This document shows, in pieces, positions 56,217-64,000 of a stretch of 64,000 nucleotides of DNA; within the stretch, counting starts at the first letter, position 1; the number at the start of each line of letters is the position of its first letter. The DNA comes from Gammaproteobacteria bacterium (GTDB lineage Bacteria; Pseudomonadota; Gammaproteobacteria; DSM-16500). The notes under the pieces were generated by a model. The model was given only the letters and a program-made list of their open reading frames with translations, was not told the DNA's origin and did no database searches. Made by a program: the position numbers and the translations under genes. The stretch spans positions 1-64,000 of the forward strand of contig JABDGC010000005.1 of the NCBI GenBank assembly GCA_013286215.1. The letters run 5' to 3'.

Positions 56217-57842
56217 ATGGCGCGTGAAAGCATGGATTTTGATGTTCTCATCGTCGGCGCCGGCCCCGCCGGACTGTCTGCCGCAATTCGCCTGGCACAA
56301 GTGGCACAACAGGCCCATAAAACGCTGCAAATTGCCGTTTTAGAAAAAGGCAGCGAGGTCGGAGCACATATTCTCTCCGGCGCGGTCCTCGAGCCACGCG
56401 CCCTGAACGAGCTGATCCCGGATTGGCGCAACCTGGACGCACCCATTCACACGCCCGCCACACGAGATGAATTTGTCCTGCTGACGGAAAAAAAATCCTT
56501 CCGCCTACCAACGCCTCCCCCTATGAAAAATCATGGCAACTATCTCATTAGCCTCGGTTTATTATGCCGTTGGCTGGCGCGCCAGGCCGAAAACCAGGGC
56601 ATCCATATTTTTCCCGGCTTCGCAGCCACGGAAATACTGTATGAGGGAAATGCCGTTTGCGGCGTCGCGACCGGCGACAAAGGCGTGAAGAAAAACGGCG
56701 AACACAGTGCGCTTTATCAACCCGGCATTGAACTGCGCGCCAAGCAGACTTTTTTCGCGGAAGGCTGCCGCGGTTATCTGACACAGCAATTATTTGAACG
56801 TTTTAGCTTGCGCCAAGGTGTGGATCCCCAAACCTATGGCCTCGGCATCAAGGAATTATGGGAAGTGCCTGAAGCCGTGCATCGCGCTGGTGCCGTGCTG
56901 CACACCATCGGCTGGCCGCTGGATGCAAAGACCTACGGCGGATCCTTTGTCTATCATCTGGAAAATCGAAAAGTCGCCCTGGGCTTTGTTGTCGGACTGG
57001 ATTATGAAAATCCCTATCTCAATCCCTATGAGGAATTTCAACGCTTTAAGACTCACCCCGCCATCGCCCCCCTGCTCAAGGACGGCAAACGGCTAGCCTA
57101 TGGTGCACGAACGCTGAATGAGGGCGGCTTCCAATCCATTCCTAAACTCTCTTTTCCCGGCGGACTCATCCTGGGCTGCGGCGCGGGTTTTCTGAATGTT
57201 CCCAAAATCAAAGGTATTCACAATGCCATGAAGTCGGGCATGATCGCCGCTGAAGCGGTTCTGCCCTTGTTGGAACAAGCAGGGTCGCAGGAATGCCTGG
57301 AATACCGGCGCCAATGCGAGACCAGCTGGATTTGGAAAGAACTCTATCAGGCGCGCAACATTCGCCCCGCACTACGCTGGGGCCTGTGGCCGGGGCTGGC
57401 TTATTCCGCCCTCGACGCTTATCTTTTTCGCGGACACGCACCCTGGACCCTGCATCATACGATCACCGATTCCGGCAGCCTGAAAAAGGCCGCAGCTTGC
57501 CGCAAACTCGTCTATCCCAAGCATGACGGTCATTTGTCCTTCGATCTGCCTGCTTCTGTTTATCTCGCCAATATCGAGCACCCGGAAGACCAACCCTGCC
57601 ACCTTCTATTGAAAAACGCCACGGTACCCGTACAAGTCAATTTACCGGAATATGCCGCGCCGGAAACCCGCTATTGCCCAGCGGGGGTCTATGAAATGAT
57701 TGATCACGGCGGTCAGCCCCAATTACAAATTAATTCGCCCAATTGCGTTCATTGCAAAGCCTGTGACATTAAGGACCCTACGCAAAACATCGTCTGGACC
57801 CCGCCGGAAGGCGGCAGCGGACCGCAATATGAAATGATGTGA
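56217..57842 (+). CDS. Electron transfer flavoprotein-ubiquinone oxidoreductase
   Basis: A 541-residue membrane-associated flavoprotein that passes electrons from ETF to ubiquinone. The FAD motif VGAGPAGLSAAIRLAQ, the EKGSEVGAHILSGAV segment, GCGAGFLNVPKIKG and a C-terminal [4Fe-4S] cluster (CPAGVYEM, NCVHCKACDIKDPTQNIVW) are all there. It completes the electron path from the acyl-CoA dehydrogenases via EtfAB. Confidence 0.96.
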   Translation: MARESMDFDVLIVGAGPAGLSAAIRLAQVAQQAHKTLQIAVLEKGSEVGAHILSGAVLEPRALNELIPDWRNLDAPIHTPATRDEFVLLTEKKSFRLPTPPPMKNHGNYLISLGLLCRWLARQAENQGIHIFPGFAATEILYEGNAVCGVATGDKGVKKNGEHSALYQPGIELRAKQTFFAEGCRGYLTQQLFERFSLRQGVDPQTYGLGIKELWEVPEAVHRAGAVLHTIGWPLDAKTYGGSFVYHLENRKVALGFVVGLDYENPYLNPYEEFQRFKTHPAIAPLLKDGKRLAYGARTLNEGGFQSIPKLSFPGGLILGCGAGFLNVPKIKGIHNAMKSGMIAAEAVLPLLEQAGSQECLEYRRQCETSWIWKELYQARNIRPALRWGLWPGLAYSALDAYLFRGHAPWTLHHTITDSGSLKKAAACRKLVYPKHDGHLSFDLPASVYLANIEHPEDQPCHLLLKNATVPVQVNLPEYAAPETRYCPAGVYEMIDHGGQPQLQINSPNCVHCKACDIKDPTQNIVWTPPEGGSGPQYEMM

Positions 57843-57857
57843 GGACCTCCCTCGGCC

Positions 57858-58406
57858 ATGAAAAAGCTTTCCCGTCGCTTTTATAATCGAGACACCGTTT
57901 GCGTTGCTCAAGACTTACTGGGAAAATATTTAGTCCACCGGGTGAACGGCCTGAAGCGCATCGGAAAAATCGTCGAGGTTGAAGCCTATCTTGGCCCGCA
58001 TGATCTGGCGGCTCACTCAGCCAAAGGTTTAACCCCCCGAACCCAAGTCATGTTTGGCCCGCCGGGATACGCCTATGTTTACCTGATTTATGGCATGTAT
58101 TACTGTATGAACATTGTGACAGAGGAAGAAGGTCATGCCGCCGCTGTCCTGCTGCGCGCCCTAGAACCGGTGAAGAATATCGCAGAGCGCACCCAGGGTC
58201 CCGGGCTCTTATGCAAGGCCATGAGCATTGATAAAAATCTGCAGGGCAAGGACCTGCTCAGCCCCGACTTCCACCTCACCGAAGGAGACGACTCCGCCTT
58301 CACCCTGGTGAAAAGACCGCGCATTGGCGTGGACTACGCCAAACACTGGGCAAAACGTCATTTGCGGTTTTATATCAAGGGAAACTTCTTTGTCTCTAAA
58401 CGTTAA
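57858..58406 (+). CDS. 3-methyladenine DNA glycosylase (AAG/MPG family)
   Basis: A 182-residue base-excision enzyme. FYNRDTVCVAQDLLGKYLVH, the catalytic glutamate in GKIVEVEAYLGPHDLAAHS, MFGPPGYAYVYLIYGMYYCMNIV and RTQGPGLLCKAM match the alkyladenine glycosylase family of this length. It starts 15 bases after ETF-QO; the functional link is not evident. Confidence 0.92.
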   Translation: MKKLSRRFYNRDTVCVAQDLLGKYLVHRVNGLKRIGKIVEVEAYLGPHDLAAHSAKGLTPRTQVMFGPPGYAYVYLIYGMYYCMNIVTEEEGHAAAVLLRALEPVKNIAERTQGPGLLCKAMSIDKNLQGKDLLSPDFHLTEGDDSAFTLVKRPRIGVDYAKHWAKRHLRFYIKGNFFVSKR

Positions 58407-58593
58407 TGCGAAAGAATCGCCGCAAGAAAGCCGATATTCGCCAGAATGATGATCAAGGCACAAGCCCAACCGAGGCACTGAATTCAGACCAGCGTTCCCA
58501 TGATGCGTCGCGCATCGGAGGTAAGCAAAAGCAGGGATAGCATGGCAAAGGGTTGAATAGGGGCAGAAAAAGTCGGAGATTTGTCATTTCCGT

Positions 58594-58710
58594 TTAGAAC
58601 GCTTGGTTCTCAAAGCAGAGGCAGCTGATCCAAATGATAGCTTTTTCATCAGCATGTGCGTGGAAGGAAGTGCTGATTATTTAGTGACTGGCGACCATCG
58701 AGAAGGCAAG
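58594..58710 (+). pseudogene. Remnant of a PIN-domain (VapC-like) toxin
   Basis: In one frame the sequence reads ADPNDSFFISMCVEGSADYLVTGDHREGKG, the C-terminal half of a PIN-type ribonuclease (acidic DPND and the VTGD motif). No start or N-terminal domain with the first aspartate remains, and no antitoxin is next to it. The upstream 190 bases (58407-58593) show no gene. Its end meets the convergent membrane-protein gene. Confidence 0.7.
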
Positions 58711-58719
58711 GGCGCATTT

Positions 58720-60042
58720 TCAGTGCTGCCCGGGACTACTACTTCTCAGCTCTGTTGTGCTTGAAGAAGTAGCGATTACGGACAGATCCTGTGGGTCCCT
58801 CCAAAAACCTTGAGACCCGCGAAGGAGACTAGGACTATGAGGTGGGGAGCTACTCACCGGCGGCGGACTGATCCTTGGGCTCCCCGCCGATACCTCAAGT
58901 TGTCTCCTCAGCTCGCGGTTTTCCGCGCGTAAAGTGAGTAGCTCGAGCTTATCCTTATAAACCTGTCTGAATACCGCTTCAGATTTTGGTAAAAACTGCT
59001 CGTATTGGGCCTTCGCGTCTTTAAATTTTTTACTGGCTGGATTGAACATACTGACCATTGCTTTTCCGCGCATAGAAAGAAAGTAGGCTAGCATGGTGAT
59101 GACGCCGATACTCAGTAAAACCCAGCCGATAGGTGTGCCGACGAGAGCCGGCGCTGCAAAGAGCAGCAGAGAATTCGCCATAAAATAGCTGGAGCCGGTG
59201 ACCATGATCCCGCCGATCAGGGTGACCGCGTGACGGAGCATTTTATGCGAGCGCTTTTCGGGGAGTTCCTCTCTATGGAAATGCGTTTTAGCCTGAATCG
59301 TTTTGTTAATCACAGCAGCCAGATGAGCATAGGTATAATAGGTCTCTTGCTCCACGCTGTCTTTTGCATGGTTCATCATAAAATCGTTTATTGCTTTGGT
59401 TCGGACAATTTGCTCCTCGTCCATTTCCAGTTGCTCGCCGATTTCATCCATGGATTCCAAGCCCATCATTTGCCTTAACATGGCGGCTTCAAAGGAATAA
59501 AACAAGGCTGCATTAATTAAACTAAAGCTGATGCCAATGATCATTCCTACTGGACCGGCGATGCTTGGAATTAAATTAATGAGCTCCTGCCCGCCTAAAA
59601 AGCTGCCGATGCCGTCCATCACCATCCCAACGACCAAAAGCACGCCGTAGCTGAGGTAGTGAAGAGTCTGTTTCCACCAAGGAATCGGTGGCGGGTTCGG
59701 CGCGCTGGGCTTTTGCGGGGTGCTTAGGCGAAGATGCTCGTCGAAGGCTTTGATGATCGCTAATCGATATTGGTTAATCAGCAGCTTATCCTGGCTTTCC
59801 TCCGCCAGAGTGGTATCGATTTTATTAAGTCTTTCCAATTCATCGGCGAGTTCTTGAATGAGAGACAAGGCCTGCCCTTCGGGGAGAGTTAAACCAGAAT
59901 GGAGTTTCAGGTTTTGATTCAGGACGTTGAGTTTTTGTTTTTGCACATTAGCAAGTTTAAAGGCGAAAAGAGTCGTTGTCGGAGGCAACGGTCTTTCTGC
60001 GCCTAATCCAGCGGCTATTCCTCGCGTACCTGACCGCATCAC
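58720..60042 (-). CDS. Unrecognised membrane protein, possible effector
   Basis: A 440-residue protein: helical N-terminus (about 25-120), two membrane segments (about 130-190), an acidic and helical middle (MDEIGEQLEMDEEQIVRT, 198-270), two more membrane segments (about 272-320), coiled coil (about 350-385) and a serine/proline-rich tail. No family is recognised. The paired membrane hairpins, coiled coil and low-complexity tail resemble Legionella and Coxiella secreted membrane effectors, but this is by style only. Start GTG, with AGGAG ten bases before it. Confidence 0.55.
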   Translation of the reverse strand: MMRSGTRGIAAGLGAERPLPPTTTLFAFKLANVQKQKLNVLNQNLKLHSGLTLPEGQALSLIQELADELERLNKIDTTLAEESQDKLLINQYRLAIIKAFDEHLRLSTPQKPSAPNPPPIPWWKQTLHYLSYGVLLVVGMVMDGIGSFLGGQELINLIPSIAGPVGMIIGISFSLINAALFYSFEAAMLRQMMGLESMDEIGEQLEMDEEQIVRTKAINDFMMNHAKDSVEQETYYTYAHLAAVINKTIQAKTHFHREELPEKRSHKMLRHAVTLIGGIMVTGSSYFMANSLLLFAAPALVGTPIGWVLLSIGVITMLAYFLSMRGKAMVSMFNPASKKFKDAKAQYEQFLPKSEAVFRQVYKDKLELLTLRAENRELRRQLEVSAGSPRISPPPVSSSPPHSPSLLRGSQGFWRDPQDLSVIATSSSTTELRSSSPGQH

Positions 60043-60244
60043 AACGCTTCCACTCCTCTTGTGTCATTTTAAAGTTGATTATAAACACCTTGGGTACTTT
60101 TTTTCCATCAGTTTTTCAAGCAGCGCTTTGACCCTTTTGGCCCGCGTTTTTCCCATAGTGCCATAGCCTTTCTGTCTATGGATGTTTGTTCATTCTAAGT
60201 ATTGAATTAATGGTTTAAAATCAAATGGATAAACGCTAAATGGG

Positions 60245-60331
60245 TAAATATTCGGTTCTCATTTTAAATTCCCCTCTCCTCCACGCTGTTGGTGGAGGAA
60301 GGAGGGTATGGAAAGGTGAACCGAATATTTA
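60245..60331. repeat. MITE-like palindromic repeat, short single-hairpin copy 5
   Basis: An 87-base deletion form with perfect TAAATATTCGGTTC / GAACCGAATATTTA ends and only one CTCCACGC...GGTGGAG hairpin, joining the outer part of one arm to that of the other. Apart from this copy the 308 bases between the membrane-protein gene and the dehydrogenase gene hold nothing convincing. Confidence 0.82.
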
Positions 60332-60350
60332 TAACGCTGTACTCGCTGCT

Positions 60351-61397
60351 TCACGCCAAGGTACTGAGATCAATCACAAAACGGTAGCGAACGTCGCCTT
60401 GGGTCATGCGTTCAAAAGCTTCATTGACTTTCTCAATGGAAATCACTTCAATCTCCGCTGATAGACCATGCTGGGCACAGAAATCCAGCATTTCCTGCGT
60501 TTCTTGTATACCACCGATCAAAGAGCCGCTCAAAGAACGCCGACCCTGAATCAATGGGAAAAAACCAAAGGACACTGGATGTTCAGGCACGCCGACTGCC
60601 ACCAAGGTCGCATCCAGTTTAAGCAGCATGAGATAGGCGCCAAGATCTAGGTTGGCAGAAACTGTATTGATGATCAAATCGAAATAGGCGGCATAGGGAT
60701 CCAAAACGCCCGGTTCCGCGGTAATTACAAAATTCTTGGCTCCCATTCGGAGCGCATCTGCCTTCTTGCTGCCGGAATGGCTCAAGACTGTCACTTCCGC
60801 GCCCATCGCCGCAGCGATTTTAACCGCCATGTGTCCTAGACCACCCAGACCGAGCACACCAACCTTGGAGCCGGCCTTGATTTTCCAGTGCTTCAAAGGA
60901 GAATAAGTCGTGATGCCGGCACAGAGCAAAGGCGCCGCCTTATCCAAGGGCAAGCTGTCCGGTATTTTCAGAACATAATTTTCGTCGACTACAATTTTCT
61001 GCGAATAGCCGCCATAGGTCGCGGTTTTTCCGTCTTTTTCAAGGGCATTATAAGTTTGTCGCATGCCTTTTTCACAATATTGTTCCAGGCCTTGCTTACA
61101 CGGCGAACATTGGCGACAGGAATCCGTAAAACAACCAACGCCGACCCGATCGCCGATTTTATAACGCTTGACCGAGGCACCAACGGCACTCACGAGACCC
61201 GCAATTTCATGGCCAGGAACCATCGGAAAGCGGGCTCCACCCCATTCATCCCGTACCTGGTGCAGATCTGTATGACAAATACCGCAATATTGAATATCAA
61301 TGACTACATCAAAAGGACCGGGTTCACGACGCTGGATTTGGAAAGGGACTAAAAGTTCCTTGGCTTTGAGAGCCGCATAGCTTTTTATCGAGGTCAT
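60351..61397 (-). CDS. Zinc-dependent NAD(P) alcohol dehydrogenase (YahK/CAD type)
   Basis: A 348-residue medium-chain dehydrogenase. Zinc ligands appear in [16 protein letters not shown] and the structural-zinc cluster [15 protein letters not shown]; the NAD(P) motif is [18 protein letters not shown]. The type matches YahK/cinnamyl alcohol dehydrogenase, broad aldehyde reductases. AAGGA lies eight bases before the ATG. Monocistronic. Confidence 0.92.
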   Translation of the reverse strand: MTSIKSYAALKAKELLVPFQIQRREPGPFDVVIDIQYCGICHTDLHQVRDEWGGARFPMVPGHEIAGLVSAVGASVKRYKIGDRVGVGCFTDSCRQCSPCKQGLEQYCEKGMRQTYNALEKDGKTATYGGYSQKIVVDENYVLKIPDSLPLDKAAPLLCAGITTYSPLKHWKIKAGSKVGVLGLGGLGHMAVKIAAAMGAEVTVLSHSGSKKADALRMGAKNFVITAEPGVLDPYAAYFDLIINTVSANLDLGAYLMLLKLDATLVAVGVPEHPVSFGFFPLIQGRRSLSGSLIGGIQETQEMLDFCAQHGLSAEIEVISIEKVNEAFERMTQGDVRYRFVIDLSTLA

Positions 61398-61632
61398 ATT
61401 TCATTCCTTAGTTGTTAATCGTTTTAATGCAGAGCTTCCACCGGTCATCCAACGCAAGGTTACCTATTTTTTGGCTCGCCGCGCCTTTACATGACCAAAA
61501 TCCAGTGGAACAACGGCAATGTTCTACATAGAACCTTCGTTCTATCCCATAAACGTCACCTTTCCCAGGCATCCCACAAGCGTCACTGTTCGTGAAAAAA
61601 GAAACCGAAAATGTGAATTACTGTATATTCAG
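61398..61632. other. Intergenic stretch with small repeats
   Basis: No gene is seen. TAGAACCTTCGTTCTA (a six-pair stem, near 61531) is followed by two near-identical AAACGTCAC / AAGCGTCAC copies about 27 bases apart. This could include sites bound by the adjacent Par proteins, but nothing proves it. Confidence 0.3.
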
Positions 61633-61998
61633 TTAGTTACAGTCTTGTTCGGTCACCGAAGTGGCGCCGCGGATCATTCTTTGGATGATACTGGCCCGTA
61701 TCAGATTGCTTTTAACCCCTTCCATCCCCGGATACTGGCGCCGCACGTGAATAACCGCCTCATCCAATTTGCGCATCAGCAGCTCGGGGAAGCGTAAGCT
61801 AATCATGTCCGTCAACTGATCGGAGCAATTGGCAATATCCACCAGGTTGGGGTAATCGGGTAAGGCCAAGAAGGACTCGATCGCCTCAAGAATCCACTTA
61901 TTTTTCCCGCGCATACCATACTGATCATTGACTACAGTCAACTGCAGCTTGTGATGGAGCTTCTTTTGTAATTTGATTGAAGTGATTGCTGTTTTCAT
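61633..61998 (-). CDS. Small protein of the par operon, unknown function
   Basis: A 121-residue protein with a basic, helical N-terminus (ITSIKLQKKLHHKLQLTVVND, GMRGKNKWILEAI) that resembles a ribbon-helix-helix DNA binder, then a helical region. Its ATG overlaps the parB stop as ATGA. Likely a third partition-operon member; unrecognised by family. Confidence 0.6.
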   Translation of the reverse strand: MKTAITSIKLQKKLHHKLQLTVVNDQYGMRGKNKWILEAIESFLALPDYPNLVDIANCSDQLTDMISLRFPELLMRKLDEAVIHVRRQYPGMEGVKSNLIRASIIQRMIRGATSVTEQDCN

Positions 61999-63020
61999 AT
62001 CTGCCCTACTAATTCCCTTTCGAGAATATCAACTAATTGACGGAAAGCCAGTGCGCTATGCTTCACATGCGCCCAATCAATGGCAGAAAAAATCGGAACA
62101 TATTTCTGATACCTGGCCTGGCCCAAAATAGCATCTACAATTTCCTTTACCACCGCAACTTGTCCGGTGGATCCCATATTAACGCGTCGTGACAAAGACC
62201 GAGTCTGCTTATCTTGCAAGGAGATCTGCTTCTGTTTCTTGGATAAATCGCGTTGCTGCGAAATCATCTGTCTTAACTCTTTCAAACTACTGCCCTTAAT
62301 GCAGGCTTCAATCGCCTGCTGTCGCAAGTCTTCGCGCTCGATCCCAGCCAAGATGGCAGCCTTATCTAAACTGCGAATTTCACTCTTGGAAATGGCGGCT
62401 TTCAGATCAGCGGGGGCGTTCAAAACAACGACATAGTAGGTAGCCTGTGGTAACGAAAGGCCGGTCAGCTCACGCAGCAAGGAAGCAGTGACTTCTGTGG
62501 GATTGTTTTGTTGTTGGTACTCCCGCAGCAAATCACGCACGTTTTCAATGCGCTCATCCAGCGTCAAATCTTCACGGGCAGTATTTTCGATCCATTGGAC
62601 AAGTTTGAGCTCAAAACCTCTTGGTTTTTCATTGAAGACCCGGGCGTCAATTTCATGCTTGCTCGCAAGAATCGAAGCCAGACAGCGGCGTTCGCCAGCA
62701 ACGACGCGGTAAAGCTCGCCCCGTTTATACACCACAATGGGATTAATCACGCCACTGCTTTGAATAGTCGCCATCAATTCTTTCAAACGTTCCAGTTCCC
62801 CTAGCTTTTGGTTATAGAGCGGATCCTGCTTATTCAAGCCTATTCTCACATCCGTCAGATTAAGCGCCAGTTTGCGCGGATTGTCTGGGTCAAGCTCAAT
62901 GCGTGACAACGGCAGAACGACGTTGCGAAAGGTGCCAGAATTGTTTTCTACCACATGAATCGTTTCACTGAGGCCGCGGGTCAACGCTGTTGATACGCCA
63001 AAGCGTTTTTTCTTCGTCAT
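61995..63020 (-). CDS. parB: ParB-like partition protein, plasmid type
   Basis: A 341-residue centromere-binding protein. N-terminal ParB/Srx domain with VVAGERRCLASILASK (about residue 110), then a helix-turn-helix region (LLRELTGLSLPQATYYVVVL) and a basic linker. It overlaps parA as ATGA. The type resembles plasmid SopB/ParB-like proteins more than chromosomal ones. No parS can be picked by eye. Confidence 0.85.
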   Translation of the reverse strand: MTKKKRFGVSTALTRGLSETIHVVENNSGTFRNVVLPLSRIELDPDNPRKLALNLTDVRIGLNKQDPLYNQKLGELERLKELMATIQSSGVINPIVVYKRGELYRVVAGERRCLASILASKHEIDARVFNEKPRGFELKLVQWIENTAREDLTLDERIENVRDLLREYQQQNNPTEVTASLLRELTGLSLPQATYYVVVLNAPADLKAAISKSEIRSLDKAAILAGIEREDLRQQAIEACIKGSSLKELRQMISQQRDLSKKQKQISLQDKQTRSLSRRVNMGSTGQVAVVKEIVDAILGQARYQKYVPIFSAIDWAHVKHSALAFRQLVDILERELVGQI

Positions 63021-63886
63021 GAATAGATCCTCTCTGCAATATGTTGGTAAGCTTCCAAGGCTTCTTTTTTCGCGATGTGGTCATCCGGGAAGTCAAAGAT
63101 GGAACGGGGATTCGCTTCTTCTGAATCCACTTCCGCATAGACAATGCGTTGGTTTAATTTCACGGGAAGAATATAACGGTTAATCGCCGGATTGCCCTGT
63201 AAGCTATTCAGCAGGTCCTTATGCAAGCGGGTTTGCTTGAACATGTTCGGAAGAATGCCGACCAGATTTAAGGGGCGCGACTTTTCGCGGATCAAGGATT
63301 CCTGCATCCATAACTGCAACATCCCATAAATTCCCTGCACCGGCTGTTCTTCCATCACCGAGGGGATAACGATATCCGTCGCCGCCTTCATCACGGAGAT
63401 CGTCAACGGTCCCTTGGAAGGAGCCGTATCAATAATGACCGCATCATAAGCCGCGCGTACATCCTCAGAATTCAAAAAGTTAGCTAATTGTTTGTGTACT
63501 TTTTCAACAACTTCTGTTTTTCTGACTGATTCTGCAGCGAGCAGCCGCTCAGCATGGCCGGGTGCAAGATCGAGGTTCTCAATATAAGTGGGATAAGGCA
63601 CAACACCTTGACCGTAAAAAATTTCAGCGATGCTGCTGCGGCCCTCCCAGTCCATCTCCTCCAGATCTTCGGGATTGTAATCAGGATGGATCGGTGGAAT
63701 AAGGCCTTCGGGTGCAACGGGATCGATTTCCATTTGCAGATATTGATGTGAGAAATTACATTGAGGGTCAAAATCAATGCCAAGAACGGACATTTTTTTT
63801 ACTTTGGAAAGATACTCTGCCATTATTTTACTGCAGGTTGTCTTTCCAACACCTCCTTTGTTATTCACGAATGCGATAATTTTCAT
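63017..63886 (-). CDS. parA: ParA-like partition ATPase, plasmid type
   Basis: A 289-residue ATPase with the deviant Walker A VNNKGGVGKTTCSKI at the N-terminus, the second motif DFDPQCN and DAVIIDTAPSKGPL. No N-terminal DNA-binding domain is present. AAGGAG lies eight bases upstream. First gene of a three-gene operon; such a cassette suggests an integrated plasmid or integrative element, or a plasmid contig. Confidence 0.9.
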   Translation of the reverse strand: MKIIAFVNNKGGVGKTTCSKIMAEYLSKVKKMSVLGIDFDPQCNFSHQYLQMEIDPVAPEGLIPPIHPDYNPEDLEEMDWEGRSSIAEIFYGQGVVPYPTYIENLDLAPGHAERLLAAESVRKTEVVEKVHKQLANFLNSEDVRAAYDAVIIDTAPSKGPLTISVMKAATDIVIPSVMEEQPVQGIYGMLQLWMQESLIREKSRPLNLVGILPNMFKQTRLHKDLLNSLQGNPAINRYILPVKLNQRIVYAEVDSEEANPRSIFDFPDDHIAKKEALEAYQHIAERIYS

Positions 63887-63911
63887 TCCATGCTCCTTTT
63901 TTTTCCAGGAA

Positions 63912-63943
63912 TTGTATTACAAGAAATCATAATATATTATCAA
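63912..63943 (-). promoter_or_regulatory. Probable parA promoter with palindromic operator
   Basis: Reading leftward, TTGATA (63943-63938), an 18-base spacer and TAATAC (63919-63914) resemble -35 and -10 boxes. The -10 overlaps a perfect palindrome TTGTATTACAA (63912-63922), a possible autoregulatory site. The rest, to 64000, is AT-rich and shows no gene. Confidence 0.4.
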
Positions 63944-64000
63944 TTTTGTGTCATCGAAAATAAAAGAACACCACCGCCATGTTGAGTTTTTGTTTAATAA

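Noticed and set aside
60079..60156. 25-codon minus-strand frame MGKTRAKRVKALLEKLMEK...
   Set aside because: Very short, no conserved family and no good ribosome site; possibly chance.
2509..60331. CRISPR array
   Set aside because: The repeats are dispersed, palindromic and not regularly spaced; no cas genes.

Overview
The window looks like a gammaproteobacterial chromosome segment of roughly even base composition, densely coded, with ATGA-type gene overlaps. Several features point to a Legionella/Coxiella-type lineage (Legionellales): an ankyrin-repeat protein with the layout and length of the Legionella core effector AnkH, a PhoPQ-activated pathogenicity-related (PqaA-type) hydrolase, and other eukaryote-like or effector-like proteins of no known family. 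The placement is inference from gene content. No rRNA, tRNA or CRISPR array was seen.

Layout. 1-9.5 kb: phosphopantetheinyl transferase, a phasin-like protein, lysA, an isobutyryl-CoA-type dehydrogenase, an amino-acid permease, a GGDEF-EAL c-di-GMP protein and a DAO-like oxidoreductase. 9.5-15.3 kb (minus strand): a possible effector and the leucine-degradation genes liuA-B-C-E, lacking the biotin subunit gene liuD. 15.3-19.3 kb: two copies of a palindromic repeat, an FAD monooxygenase and a second permease. 19.3-29.7 kb (minus): a compact MSHA-type IV pilus operon (mshI, pilN-like, J, K, L, M, N, E, G and two tandem pilins). 29.9-40.5 kb: a TauE/SafE exporter with its DUF1634 partner, then a potassium locus with kdpF split from kdpABC by an opposite-strand outer-membrane gene, a porin between kdpC and kdpD, and no kdpE. 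40.5-46.1 kb: PqaA-like hydrolase, methyltransferase-TPR protein, DUF378 protein, and the AnkH-like pair. 46.4-58.4 kb: etfBA, a short-chain dehydrogenase, htpX, a KimA-like transporter, a divergent pair (tandem cyclic-nucleotide-binding/PqqD/M50 protease and a methyltransferase with a RiPP-leader-like tail), thiolase, ETF-ubiquinone oxidoreductase and a 3-methyladenine glycosylase. 58.6-64 kb: a PIN-toxin remnant, a membrane protein, an alcohol dehydrogenase and a plasmid-type parAB cassette.

Working together, the permeases, three branched-chain acyl-CoA steps, the SDR, thiolase, EtfAB and ETF-QO describe growth on branched-chain amino acids, with electrons passed to ubiquinone. Kdp and KimA-like proteins suggest emphasis on potassium uptake. 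The GGDEF-EAL protein and MshE could link c-di-GMP to pilus-mediated attachment, although the MshE N-terminus departs from the consensus. Five copies of an ~85-190 bp palindromic MITE-like repeat are scattered through the window, one supplying the stop codon of lysA and three lying just upstream of start codons. The most unusual items are the cNMP-PqqD-M50/methyltransferase pair, the AnkH-like pair, and the repeat family.
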